Positions 10,064-21,539 of a stretch of DNA of 64,000 nt are shown here, in pieces (within the stretch, counting starts at the first letter, position 1; each line of letters opens with the position of its first letter). This DNA is from Udeniomyces pyricola (Eukaryota; Basidiomycota; Tremellomycetes; Cystofilobasidiales; Mrakiaceae): NCBI GenBank assembly GCA_039545295.1, contig BCIK01000010.1, positions 794,304 through 858,303 of the forward strand, read 5' to 3'. A program made the position numbers and the translations under genes. The notes beneath the pieces were generated by a model. The model saw only the letters and a list, made by a program, of their open reading frames with translations, made no database searches and had not been told where the DNA came from.

Positions 10064-11690
10064 ATGTCCACTCAGTCGCATACGCTTGGAAAGTCTGTTT
10101 TCGGCTCGGAGAAACTCAAGGTCGCAAACCTTTTCAACGTCGAGGGTTGGGTCTGCGTTGGTCAGTGCCATCTCTTCTCAAGATCTCAGCGCTCTTTATC
10201 TATGATCAACGCTCTCCCTATATTGACATAGCGTGCTCCCATCTACCACAGTTACCGGTGGTGGGACCGGACTTGGGCTTACTACTGCCGCCGCCTTGGC
10301 TCAGAACGGCGCTCGAGTCTACATTACTGGTCGACGAGGTGAGCAGCATTCATCCGTCGATGAGTTGTAACACGGTCGTCTGCTTTCTAACCTTTATTTG
10401 GCAGGCGACGTCCTCGATGAGGCTGTCAAACAGGCTGCCCCCATGTCAGGCAATGGATCTCTTCACGCCATCCAAGGTGATGCATCAACGAAAGAAGGTA
10501 TTGCGAGTGAGTTGTGCATCTTCGCTTTATGTCACAAATCTCCCCCGACTCCCTAGCTGCTTTGCAATATTTTCAGGTTCTGATCAGTTTTCCTTGCTTT
10601 GTCCCAGAGCTGAGAGACTCAATCGCCTCCAAGGAGAGTCATGTGAACCTTCTAGTCAACAGTGAGTTATATTTGCTACCTTTTTTTTCTTCTACTTTCT
10701 CTTCTTTCCGTTCCATCCCCGCTTCAAAACAGCTTATATAGTCTATCCGCACGCTCATGTTTTCAAGACCATGGTGTTTCCCTCTCCCACCCGAACATTG
10801 TACGTAAGCACTGTCTCAAAAAGTTGGGGTCTGTTGCTTGAAAATGCTTAGGAACTTTTGCTTTGTTGTTATGTCGTTCAACAGGAGGAGGCCGAGCAAA
10901 CTCCTGAAGGACTCTCATCCAAAATGTTCGATGAGGAAACCATGGAGCACTGGTGTGTCACGATCGTCCTGATGGGGCTCAGCTACTCTTACTCTTACTG
11001 ATATATGACTGCTTACATCTTTCCGCAGGATCGATGCTTATACCATCAACTGTGCGTCTTACTACTTCACATCGTTCGCGTTCCTTCCCTTGTTATCCAA
11101 GGCGAAGACGGTAGGCAACGCGGCCGAGCCCGGAAACATCATCAATATCGCCTCGCTCAGCGGTATCACCAAGACAAGCCAGCGGGGTCAGTTTAGCTAC
11201 AACGCTGGCAAAGCCGGTACCATCAGTCTTTCGCATCAGCTTGCGACCGAATTTGCTCGACGAGGACTTGGAGTTCGGGTCAACTGCGTTTGCCCAGGGG
11301 TACGATTCTCTTTCCTTTACCTTCTATTGACTTCATTGATTGAGGCAAGTATGGCAACTGAAACCGCTTGTGTCTTATTCCTGACAGTATTTCCCTTCTG
11401 GTATGACACCCGTTACACCTGAAGTCAGCGAGGCGTCGCGAAAAGATTTTGGTATCCCGTAAGTGCCTTGTTCCATTCATTCTTCGTCAGATGCAACTAT
11501 GGAATCATAGTCTTCGTTGTTTCTTGCCACTTGGGTTGCTGAACATGTGAAACGTTCATCGTGTAGCTTCGGACGGGCCGGCAATGCCATCGATTACGCG
11601 CAGATGATGCTCAGCCTGGCCGTCAACCAATATCAGACAGGATCTGAGATCGTGATTGACGGTGGTTGGTTGTTGGAAATGGCCTTCTGA
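10064..11690 (+). CDS. Short-chain dehydrogenase/reductase (classical SDR, RhlG-like)
   Basis: NAD(P)-dependent oxidoreductase with a Rossmann fold. The start at 10064 gives MSTQSHTLGKSVFGSE. The segment LFNVEGWVCVVTGGGTGLG contains the cofactor-binding TGxxxGxG motif, followed by NGARVYITGRR. The catalytic region is NIINIASLSGI (active-site Ser) and YNAGK (Tyr-x-x-x-Lys), then VRVNCVCPG, and the C-terminal IDGGWLLEMAF before the stop at 11688-11690. At least seven short introns were inferred. The N-terminal ILFNV-like extension before the Rossmann motif resembles fungal proteins annotated as rhamnolipid/3-oxoacyl reductases or gluconate dehydrogenases, but the substrate cannot be read from the sequence. 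It is convergent with RPS3, with only about 245 bases between stops. Confidence 0.88.
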
Positions 11691-11934
11691 GCTGATTGGC
11701 AATTATTACAATGAGTTGGACGATTTTCTTGAACAATATCGAGACACGGCGGCGTAGAATCAAGCTGAACAGAAATCGTGCGATAGCGCAAGACTGAGTA
11801 ATCATAGACGAAATGTATGCGAGACCTTGTTCAGTAGAGTTGGAGAATCTCGAAGAAAAGTACAGAAGCAATTCAAGCCATGAGATGCCGTAAAAGTCGT
11901 CATAAATTGGGACAAGAAAAACAACTGATACAGA

Positions 11935-13329
11935 TTACCAGCCTCCAGGGGCCTCCTCCTGAGCGGGGGTGGCCTCCTGGGGGGTGGGCTCCTCAGCGGC
12001 CGGGGCAGCCTCCTCCTGGGCAGGAGCGGACTCGTACTGCTCGGGCTGAGCCTCGGCGGCGGGAGCGGGGACGTTCTGGGCTCCCTTGGACTCGGACGAG
12101 ATCTGAACGGAAGCCTCCTCCTTGGGGTCGCTAAGAAAAGAGAGGCAAAAGCGAGATGTGTTAGGAATTGCAGTTGCCTCTGGTTTAATGATGAGTGATA
12201 CATCAAGTAGATTGGAAGCCGAAAGTCTACGTACAGGATGGTGATCTGATCAGGAAGGGGAGTGGAAGGACCAAGCTTGCCCTCGGGGTCCCAAGCCTTC
12301 ATGCTGTAGAAACGTCGGACGTGACATACATGGTAAGTGGGGGTGATGTGCGAATGGTAAAATGGTTTATCTGATCTAATGCTATACCACTTACATCTTG
12401 ACCTTGATACCCAAAACACCCTGTCGAAGAAGAACGTGTCGGACGGCCTGGTCGACAAAGTCTCGAGCGGGCTGACCAGAGTGGATCATGAAACCATCGG
12501 TGAACTAGTGTGCAGAAAAATGAGGGCGACAAAGGTGTGAGTGCCTAGGGTCAGACTTGCAAGTGATCCATCGATACGTTCGCGCGACGAACCTTCATGG
12601 CCTTGGCTCGGGCAGCTCGCAGCTTGCCGGAGACAACGACCTCGCAACCCTTAGCACCGGACTCCATGATGAATCGAAGAACTCCGTAGCAGGCTCGTCG
12701 GACGGCGAGACCGCCGAGAAGCTTGTATCGGAGGGACTCAGCCTGAGCAACGGCGGAGAGTCCTCGGTTCTGGACTTTCTCGGCGTAGAGCTCAAGCGAG
12801 TTCTCAGGGAACTAGAGGTGAGAAGGGACAATATTGATTGAAGACAAGTCAGCTTGCGCCGTCGTGATCAAAATCGTGTGGCAAATCAAAGGCAAACGGG
12901 CTCACCTTGAACCTCTTCTGAACGAGCGAGGTGAGCTCCCTGATCCTTCGTCCCTTCTCTCCGAGAACCTCCTGGGTGTGGGTCGCCCGAATGATGATCT
13001 CGGTCCTGGCGTGGGTCACTCGAACCTCGCAACCAGAGTAACCCTCCTCAGCAAGCTCTCGGGTGAAGAACTCGTTGATCTCGGCGTTGAAAACTCCGTC
13101 TATATATCGAATTATGAGAGGTGAAGGGAAAAGCAATCGTAGAAGGTGAAATACAGACGAGAGTGGTGGCGGCAAGGCAAGAGAACACAGGAAAACCAAT
13201 CGAGAGTAGTAAGTCGATGTGGAGAGAGCTCGTCTAGCACTGAAGAAACGGGTCGTGAAAGCTCAACGTGAACAACGTACCGGCAACAAACTTGCGTCGC
13301 TTGGAGAGCTGAGCGGAGGTGGAAGCCAT
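11935..13329 (-). CDS. RPS3: 40S ribosomal protein uS3 (Rps3)
   Basis: Component of the small ribosomal subunit at the mRNA entry channel. Start [15 protein letters not shown] at 13329. The following exons give [21 protein letters not shown], the KH-domain segment [19 protein letters not shown], then [71 protein letters not shown] and PDQITILDPKEE, matching the family along its whole length. The C-terminal exon is an Ala/Glu/Pro/Gln-rich tail ending APGGW with the stop at 11935-11937. The 5' leader is strongly pyrimidine-rich on the coding strand, as expected for a highly expressed translation gene. Exon codon use is strongly biased to C-ending codons. Its start region is divergent with ERV46. 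Confidence 0.96.
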
Positions 13330-14112
13330 CTTGATATCGAGAAAAGAGAAACGAGCGAGACGGGCAGGCGAACGAGCGGGTGGGTGTGGGTGAGGTGGAT
13401 AGGAAGTGATTGAACGAGTAGGTGGGTGAGGGAAGGAAAGAACGAGCAAAGGAGCGAAACGAGGAAAAGACCAAGGGCGGGGGGTGAGTACTCCAAGCGT
13501 CGCTCTTTGTGCAGCTAAATCGTGCGGGATAGAATCGGGTCTTTGGGTTCGAAGTGGCGACCAAAAGATATGATGCAAAGAAGAGCATGATAGCACATGT
13601 GTATGACTGAAGGTGGGTTGATAGCACGAAAGAACCAAAGGGGGGGGGGGGATCCTACCTTGAAAAGTGTCGAGGGAAGGGAGGAGGAGAGTGGCCAGCG
13701 AATTTCTGAACCCAAGGTTGGTTCGCTCAATCGATCACAGCTCTCTTGCCTCTTGGCTCTTGCTCTGATCAGGCTCTCGCTCTCAGACTCTCGCTCTCCC
13801 GGCCGCGCCCTGCAGTCGACTGCTGTTGAATGCCATGATCGAGTAATAGTGCGCCAGCTGTGAGCTATATAATTAGCCTTGTAACAGTGCTCAATTCGCA
13901 GTACATCATAGCGCGTTACAGTGACTTTTTAGCCCCATCCCGCCTCCAAGATTCAATTTCCAATTCCCATCCATATAATCCAGGCCATCTGACCCACCCC
14001 CCCTCCTCCGGCGCGCAGGCTGAGTCGATCCCATCTCGCTCCCACTAGCTATCGCCCTCATCAACCATCATCCCTCCACTCGTCTTTCCCACCCCTTTTC
14101 CACGTCCGTATC
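13330..14112. promoter_or_regulatory. Divergent promoter region of RPS3 and ERV46
   Basis: About 780 bases between two divergent starts. The side next to RPS3 (13330-13480) is purine-rich on the plus strand, so pyrimidine-rich on the RPS3 coding strand. A 12-G tract lies near 13639-13650. A CT-rich stretch precedes the ERV46 start. No separate gene was recognised. Confidence 0.5.
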
Positions 14113-16459
14113 ATGGGCCGTAACACGGGTATATTCAACTCGCTCGATGCCTTTGGCAAGACGCTTGACGACGTCAAGATCCGAACCCGCACGGGCGCCC
14201 TCCGTTCGTCCCATCTTTCTACGCGTCACTCTGATCTCCACTCCATCTCGCATAGATCAACACCCTTCCTCGGCCGTCCCTCGCCCAGCGTACTCATCGC
14301 TATCCTCTCTTGTATCGCGCAAGATGATGCTTCGTAACAGCGTACTCATACATGTGATCGTCGCTTGCTTTTGACCGATCACAGTCACTATGTTCTCCGT
14401 GTTCATCATCCTCTCTCTCACCTTGCTTGAGTTTCTGGATTATCGACGCGTTCATATCGAGCCTTCGATTCTCGTCGATAAATCTAGGGGAGAAAAACTT
14501 ACAGTCGATCTTAACGTCACTTTCCCAAGAGTGCCTTGCTACTGTGAGTATCAGCATCAAGTCCCTCTGCAGCAGTCTCGACATCGTGCACTTTCCCTCT
14601 CGATCGGACGTGCTGGCCCTGCGCTGAGTACTCTGCATCCATGTCCGTGTCGTCTAGTGCTCTCGATCGATATCATGGACATCTCAGGGGAGCACCAAAA
14701 CGATCTCACTCACGACATAGAAAAGATTCGAATCTCTCAAGCCGGCGAGATCATCGACCTTCACTCCACCGGTGCGTCTTTTCGTCAACCGCCAACGTTG
14801 TGCCCTTTACTCCGTTACAGACGTGCCTTCAATATTGACCCGTCAGCAAACATAACACGTGCACACTACATGTGTCAGGTCTCAAGGGCGAGCTCGAAAA
14901 GGTCGTCAATGTCCGGGGCAAGGACTTTTGTGGATCGTGCTATGGTGGAATTCCTCCTCCTAGTGGGTGCGTTCGCGTCTCATCACAGGCCTCTGAGTCC
15001 ATCAGACGCTGCACTTAGGTCAGCAGTTAATTGAGGTTATGCTTCCCTCTTCTTAGATGTTGTAACACTTGCGAAGATGTTCGAGAGAGTTACGTTCGCA
15101 AAGGCTGGAGCTTCACCAACCCAGACTCCATAGATCAGGTTCGTGGAGTCTCTTATCTCGGTTGATTGCTATTTACGTCGTTTTTTTTTCTCACATGTTC
15201 CTCTCTAAACGGCTGACGCTCATTTGACTTGCCCAATGAGGTGACAGTGTGTCGAAGAACACTGGTCGGAGAAGATTACTGCTCAAAACACCGAAGGTGA
15301 GACCTATCTCGACCTTGTACTACAGCCTCCTTCGCCCTTTTGTCTCATGCAATACAACTCTTTCAATCACTGGCCCATACCTTTAGGCTGCAATGTTGCC
15401 GGCCGTGTCAGAGTAAACAAGGTCGTTGGTAACTTCCACATGAGTCCCGGCAAGTCGTTCCAGGCGAACTCAATGCACGTACATGATCTGGTACGTTGCT
15501 TGCATTCGATTCGGTCAATTTAGATACTACACTTCAACATCAACTCACCCTCTTTCCTGTTACCCTCGATTTTACGGCCGCTCCTCTCTCTCTTTCCCTG
15601 CCCTTCTCCCTCCCTCCTTCTCTTCTGACTCATCAGGTACCCTACTTGAGGTCCGGCAATCACCACGATTTTGGACATGTCATCAATCGGTTCTCTTTCG
15701 GTGCCGACAACGATCCTCTCGAACCGACAGTCCAGATGCTCGAGGTCAAGAAGAAGCTTGCCATCGTGAATCCGCTTGAAGGCGTACGAGCTCACACTGA
15801 AGAGTCGAGTCAGTCATGATACGTGTTTACTACCAAGAGTGTAACAGGATTTTTTTTTATTGATTTGCCGTTCCTTTTGTCCGACCAATACGCCAAAGAC
15901 TATATGTTCAACTACTTCCTCAAAGTTGTATCTACTCAATTCCATAGCCTAGCGGGCGAGGTCATACCTTCCCACCAGGTCAGTCACTTGTGGTTGTCAT
16001 TTTACCCCCGCCTCGTACACAACTACCCTCACTGATACCTCGTCGTTGCTTCTCTATACAGTATTCGGTCACATCCTACGAACGGGACATGTCAACAGGA
16101 AACGTGCCCAACAAGGATGGTCACGGTCACATGACTGCTCATGGTATGGCAGGCGTGCCGGGAGTCTTTTTCAACTACGAAATCTCTCCAATGCTCGTGA
16201 TTCATCGAGAGACGAGGCAGTCGTTCGCCCACTTCATCACATCGTACGTGTTTGACTGGCCTACGACTCTTTCTTTACTCATACGCTACACTGTTAAGCT
16301 GATTGCGTTTGGCGTGGTATATTCAGAACCATGGCGATCATTGGGGGAGTTTTGACAGTGTTTAGTATCATAGACTCTGCAATTTTTTCTGGAAAAAAGC
16401 GCCTGAAAGGCGAGAAGAGTGAGGAAGGCTATGGCAGTCGCGATGGCAAACTGATGTGA
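14113..16459 (+). CDS. ERV46: ER-Golgi cargo receptor Erv46 (ERGIC3 homologue)
   Basis: Membrane protein of COPII vesicles that cycles between ER and Golgi, usually in complex with Erv41, and retrieves escaped ER proteins. The start at 14113 gives MGRNTGIFNSLDAFGKTLDDVKIRT. A transmembrane segment follows (MFSVFIILSLTLLEFLDYRR). The lumenal domain has VDLNVTFPRVPCY, SIDIMDISGEHQND, the family's cysteine-rich block (CGSCYGG, then CCNTCEDVRESYVRKGWSF), and VNKVVGNFHMSPGKSFQ. Near the C-terminus HMTAHGMAGVPGVFFNYEISPM precedes the second membrane segment (TMAIIGGVLTVFSIIDSAIF) and a short basic tail KKRLKGEKSEE, ending at the stop at 16457-16459. The cysteine block marks it as Erv46 rather than Erv41. 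Many introns of 50-100 bases. Confidence 0.94.
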
Positions 16460-17472
16460 TGACCAGCCTGAGATTTCACGTGACTATACATGGCACTCGA
16501 GAAATGACTGGCTGAGTGATCACGATCTGTGTTTATCTGGCCCTGCCTAGGCGTGAAAGAGATCTAGAAGACGTGCCCAGGTAAAACGCAACGAACAAGA
16601 TGCAACGACCAATACTAGTGTGACATTTCAGAATTCGTGTCAGATCTCAGATTGAGATGCTGGCCTGTATAATCGATGTATACACAATCGACCTATCGAG
16701 GCCTACCGCGCCTGACTCGGCCTGAACACTTGAGCCTCCAATGCATGATGGCCTGATTGATGGATTCGGTGTGATCACTACACTTGTAGTACCGCGAATT
16801 ACTACACACCAATGATTATCGTCACTCCGGCCGCGTCTGTCGGCGCTTCGATCGTTCGAGTCCACGTCGATGGCCGACACGTATAATATAACTAGCTCCT
16901 GCAGCCACATGGCAAGAAATGGCAGCCAGGCACCAAGGCCTTTCGAGTCTCTTTCAGCCTTGTCCAGTGCTGGGTGAGGCTTGACCAATGCTTGACTGGG
17001 GCTTGTCTGATGTCTGTTTAGCCTTGATCAGCCTCTAGTGAGGGTCTTAAGCCTTGGTGCCTGGCTGTCATTTCTTGCCATGCAGCTGGCATGTCTCTGA
17101 TCTGTGTGGCCGCATACATAGGTACATAGTTGTGGTTCCCTAGGTAACAAATTAGGCATGTATTTGAAAATTTGTTGTACTGGAAAGTCACATATCTTCT
17201 TCTTGATCGTTACTATACCCTCAAAAGTCACGTTGCATGCCTGTGCAGCGAGATCAGCCAATCGTGCCAGACCTGTATAAACAGGTCTGGGATCGAGATT
17301 GATATAAGGACCGCCGGGCTTTTGATCTTGTGCAATCATTACAGCACAGCCGCGTGAACACGCGCTCATGATCAACGTCGCAACAAACAACAACAGATGG
17401 GCCACTGTGCACTGAAGCCAATCGCACCACCACCACCTCCTAGACTGCTTGCTGTCTTCCGTCACCTTCACA
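16460..17472. other. Intergenic region containing a 32-base inverted repeat
   Basis: About 1 kb between ERV46 and the HMG-box gene. The only structured element noticed is the inverted repeat 16908-17082, listed separately. A B-box-like GTTCGAGTCC at about 16853 lacks a matching T-stem and is not a tRNA. Confidence 0.5.
16908..17082. repeat. Fold-back element: 32-base inverted repeat with 111-base spacer
   Basis: The left arm, CATGGCAAGAAATGGCAGCC continuing into AGGCACCAAGGC (16908-16939), is matched by its reverse complement at 17051-17082 with one mismatch. The spacer repeats short GCCTTG/GGCTTG words in both orientations (for example CAGCCTTGTCCAG, GGCTTGACC, GGGGCTTGTC, AGCCTTGATCAGCC), so it could fold further. 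It has no coding capacity. It could be a MITE-like fold-back repeat or a hairpin RNA precursor. No target-site duplication was identified. Confidence 0.6.
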
Positions 17473-18559
17473 ATGACCCTCCGTCCCAAAAATCTTGCTC
17501 GAGGTGCGTGTGTGTCCTCCGCCGAACATTCATCGAAACCTTCGCGTGTACCGTTTGTTGCTCATTGTAGCTTCCATCGATCATCCGGACTTCTTTCAGC
17601 CCTTCGGATGCGTAAGTAGATCCTCTTTGTGCGTTCCGAACTCTGGTCACTCAGAGCCTTCGTTTGATGTTCATATGTCTTCTCTCATTCTTGTTTTGAT
17701 CTACTTCGTCCGCCGTCGCATATGTTTAAACGGTTCTTCGGTCTGCGGCTCTTGCAGCCAGAGCTCCTGCTCGGGAACGAGGGTTGTATGGATATAGCGC
17801 GTACACTCGGGAGCAGCTCACGGGAAAGTCCTTTAAGCAGGAATCTTTTGGAGAAGTCGTAAAAGACATCGCTGCCCGTTGGAAAGAGATGCCTGATGCG
17901 GAGAAGCAGGTCAGCTAAGCGTTTCCAAACCTCCTAGTCCAAAAGTAGTGTGATTGGTGGCTCTCAAATAGCCTGCTCCTCTGCTTTCTAGCCTGCGACC
18001 CCATTGCGCCCCGTTTTCAGAATAAGGTTTTGCAGGAGGTCATGAAGATAACCCATCCAAATATACTGACCCTACAACGAACTGATGCCTACTCTTCTTC
18101 ATCGCTCAAATTCAGAAATACGCTCTCACACCCGAGAAAAAGGCCCAACATGAGCAGGAAGTACGAGAATGGAAGCAATCCATGAGTACGTAACGGCACG
18201 TACATGTAGAGGACGGGTGCAATCTTGAATGATACTAATGCGTTGTGGGTCACACCTCTCTCCTGATGTAGCGGTGGACCAGCTTACTCTGGCTAAGAAT
18301 TCGCCGAAAACCAAAGGTTTCTTCAAACTCAAACGCGCAAATTGGGAAAACCATCGTCCCAGTGAGTTTGCGTTGCGCTTAGTGTTTGTGATTCGCAAGG
18401 CGTTCGGGAAGCTGACCGATCTGTACAGATGCGTGGCTGGTATTCTGCCAAGAGTTCAGAAGCGAGAAAGGCCATAATTATGACTCTACCATGGAAGGTC
18501 AGCGAAAGCTGATCAAGGATGCGCTTGAGGAGTACAAGCTGAAGCCGAAGCAGGAGTAG
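17473..18559 (+). CDS. Two-HMG-box protein with mitochondrial presequence (mtDNA packaging type)
   Basis: The start at 17473 and the inferred splicing give a basic, acid-free N-terminus (MTLRPKNLARGAFHRSSG, then ALRMPRAPARERG) typical of a mitochondrial targeting peptide. A first HMG-box-like region follows: YGYSAYTREQLTGKSFKQES, DIAARWKEMPDAEKQ and KYALTPEKKAQHEQEVREW. A second shorter one follows: NAWLVFCQEFRSEKGHNY and MEGQRKLIKDALEEYKL, ending KPKQE with the stop at 18557-18559. The architecture is that of the Abf2/TFAM class of mitochondrial nucleoid proteins, which bend and compact mtDNA. Similarity is to the fold pattern (Trp and Tyr spacing), not strong identity. Splice donors in the first two introns were chosen because they keep one frame and yield the presequence. 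Confidence 0.72.
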
Positions 18560-20069
18560 GCGGTCAAGGCTCGATCGGATACGACTATTGCTACGATCGC
18601 GCACGGTCTGAATGATGCAGAATGTCTAGCGGTTAACTATTCGCATAGGGTTGAAGGCGATCACTGCTGAAACTTGTGGGTATCTAGAGGTGGTGTCTGC
18701 TAGTATGCGATGGCGAATGATGGGAGTCTGGGCTAGATGTCGCCGTACTGGACTTGGTGGTTTCGGAGGGTTCATGCTTTTTCTCTTCTCGCCTTAATCT
18801 TGAAACCAGATCCTTGCGAAGCGGCTGAGCCCTAGTGAGGGTCTGATATGTGATGTCTTGCAGATCAACAAATGACATTCTTCATGGTTCGTTTCTTTCA
18901 CATGCCAACACTTCACGCTCTAACGATTTTGACCATCAGTGTTCTGCCTCATATCACTCCGCCTCGCCTCCGATATATATCTCATGGCCTTCCACTGCTT
19001 CCTCTTCTTAGGTCTCATCGCTGACCTTGTTCATGGATCTGTGCCCCGTATCCCGAACCTACATCGGCATCAACCTTTGCCTCACCGCGGATGTTGGCCT
19101 TTGAACGTTAATCTAGTAACTGTAAACTTTCGGAACCAGCTACATACTTATAACGGTAAACAGAATTGATTAGAAGAGTTGAGCGTCTCTCGCAGGTGTT
19201 CTGAACGCCATGCACTATCAAGCGTACATGTTGGCCAGGCGGAGCCTCGATATTAAATCGTAGTTGGGGAGCACCAAGCAAGTCGATGGTAGTAAACAAA
19301 TTGACAGTATCCCACTTTAAAGCAAGGGAAAGCTGGAAATGATGATGATGGTCTTGGCTACACCGATGGCAAGAAACCGGAATGAATCGTTATGATGCGC
19401 CCTGATAATGTCTTATAAGGGTAGCGGGATGCGAATTCATAATGCCGAATGATGCATTGTAAAGCATGCATCCTCAAGCATTTCTGCATCATTTCGACAT
19501 CACTAAGGTCGTCATTAATGGGTCAGCTGTCAAATCTTGATGGTGCCTCATGATGCTAGACCAAGAGCCGGAACAATTGTCATGTCGACGACCATGAGAC
19601 AATGAATGGGCACCTGCACAGGTGACGGGCCAGCTAAGGCCAGCTAAGGGCCACATTACGACATTTGCATGAGTCAGCATGGAAGATCGATATAGCAAGT
19701 TGTCAGGAAACCGGACGTACTTTGACACCACAATGCCTCGATATATATCATGCTCGATGATATCCTTTGTGTGGCATATTATAGTGCTCTGCAACATGCA
19801 ATTTTCATCTCGCTTATGCTCTCATGAGACATCATTAGGTATCATAGAATATAGTCCTTAATCGCTCCATTTCATTACATAATCATGTTTGATCATGTAT
19901 GATCTTAACTCTGACCTAGTCTCGATCATCGAACCAATCTGCCTGTGTCGACAACATTCACGTCAGTCTATGCCACTTGTATCGTCCGGCACGCCTGATC
20001 TTGTGCCCCTTTGATCTTTTTCTCACACACTCAACCATCGTCCCAACTACCATCCAGGCACCAACTCGA
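18560..20069. other. Gene-free 1.5 kb stretch
   Basis: No reading frame with domain similarity was seen. A 64-residue frame at 18684-18878 (minus) is low-complexity and without support. A 9-base inverted pair AATGATGCA/TGCATCATT lies at 19448-19456 and 19485-19493, and a direct GGCCAGCTAA duplication near 19629-19650. The last 100 bases are CT-rich leader of DLT1. Confidence 0.5.
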
Positions 20070-21296
20070 ATGGCACGCAGGCGAACTTTGAGCTCGATTC
20101 TTTGGTCAATTCTCTACCATGCATCATTCTCATTTCTCATCCGTGAGTTCGGTTTTCGCGTCCCATCTCTACAGAGCTACTCCCTTGCAAAACTGACCGT
20201 CTCTCATCCGACTCAGTTCTCACCGCTGTAGCGGTCGGTGGCTCCGCCTGGGGACTCATTACCCAAGCCTGGCGAACGGGCGGGCAGCGTAGATGGAACG
20301 TTGTGATCCTCGTGGCGGCGTATTCATCTATCGTGCGTGTTGTATAAATTCATCTCAATGACTAGTGACAGGACCGGTGTCCCTTAGACCATCTGCCGGT
20401 CTGATGAAGAGTAAGGAGGAAGAGGAGAGGGACAAGGGGCGAAGGGCTATGTTGACAAGGCTCAAATGCTGATCGATTGATGCATTCCGCACGCGATGAA
20501 CTGACCAGTCCGTACCTTTATCTTCACTCATCAGCTTATCGTCTCGTTCTTCATATGTATCGCTCGCATCGTCGCCATCCGTAAGGCATTACAAGCCATT
20601 CCCAAAGTCTATGTTCCTACGAAACAAGAAGACTTGCCCAAAGTAAGCTTGACGACTTGAAACCCTTATGTCGGGTACATGTTGGACCCGGTAGGGTTCC
20701 TTATAGAAAGCTCATCTAGATACATTGTCCTTCGAATCTCTAGGTCCTTGCCAGATACGTCTCTTCGGAGTACAATCGAGCCTCTCTTGTGGCTTACTTG
20801 GAGCAGCCGACTTCGGGTACGCAGCCCGGCTGGGGCCGACCAGGAACCGATTTTGCTTCACTCCACTACCGAACATATTTGCTCAATACGACCCTCCCTA
20901 CCACTACCCTGTTACTACCACCTCTTCCTATCGAAATGGCTTCTGCTATTCCGTGCTCTCCTAATCGAATCCGATCCAACCTACTTTTCAACCATCCCCT
21001 GCTGTTACCTGGTGCGAGAGCGGTTCTCGACCGATACGCCTCCTTACTGGAGAAGGCGCAATTCGCCCAAGATGAACCAACAGAGGACGAGTTCATTGAG
21101 GGAGTCAAGTTGGCATCCATTTTGTGAGTCTCTTTCATGCCCTCCCACGTCCTGCGCGGTGCTTGCCGCTCAAGAGCACTGCCTAGCTGATTCCGTCCTC
21201 GCGCTGACGTCAAGATGCTTCGACATTCTGTTCTACTCTCAAGAAAACGCATCATCGAAGCGAAGCTCAAGACACACCAGCCGCCAGTCGGCCTAG
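20070..21296 (+). CDS. DLT1: Dlt1-family membrane protein (defect at low temperature 1)
   Basis: Conserved fungal protein with two N-terminal transmembrane segments; yeast mutants grow poorly in the cold, and the molecular role is unknown. Start MARRRTLSSILWSILYHASF at 20070. The next exons give TAVAVGGSAWGLITQAWR, then WNVVILVAAYSS and LIVSFFICIARIVAIRKAL. The cytosolic signature follows: VYVPTKQEDLPK, ARYVSSEYNRASLVAYLEQP and GWGRPGTDFASLHYRTYLL, the family's GWGRPGT motif. An RSNLLFNHPLL-type C-terminal region follows, and a Ser-rich tail ends SRHTSRQSA with the stop at 21294-21296. Four or five introns were inferred. It is convergent with the J-domain gene. Confidence 0.85.
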
Positions 21297-21539
21297 AGCA
21301 CGAGGTTTCGCCATCACTTCGCAACCCCTTTGGTTCGGAATCGACGCGACAGACTCATTTCTCAGACAACTCCAGTACTCCCCTCTTTCAGACCTAGAGG
21401 GTCTCAGCCTTTTTTGTCCTTGAAGAGTCTCACTATCGCTCTCGATATAAACCCTATTATGATCTTCGGTGATTGTGATAACAGATCATGATTAAGTGTG
21501 CACGGTATAGTTGTGAAGATCGTCTGCACGCTTACACGT

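Noticed and set aside
16840..16880. B-box-like GTTCGAGTCC suggesting a tRNA
   Set aside because: The flanks do not form a T-stem, and no A box or acceptor stem was found at the proper distance.
18684..18878. 64-codon minus-strand frame (MSFVDLQDITYQ...)
   Set aside because: Low-complexity Ser/His-rich end, no leader, no homologue recognised and no splicing signals of note.
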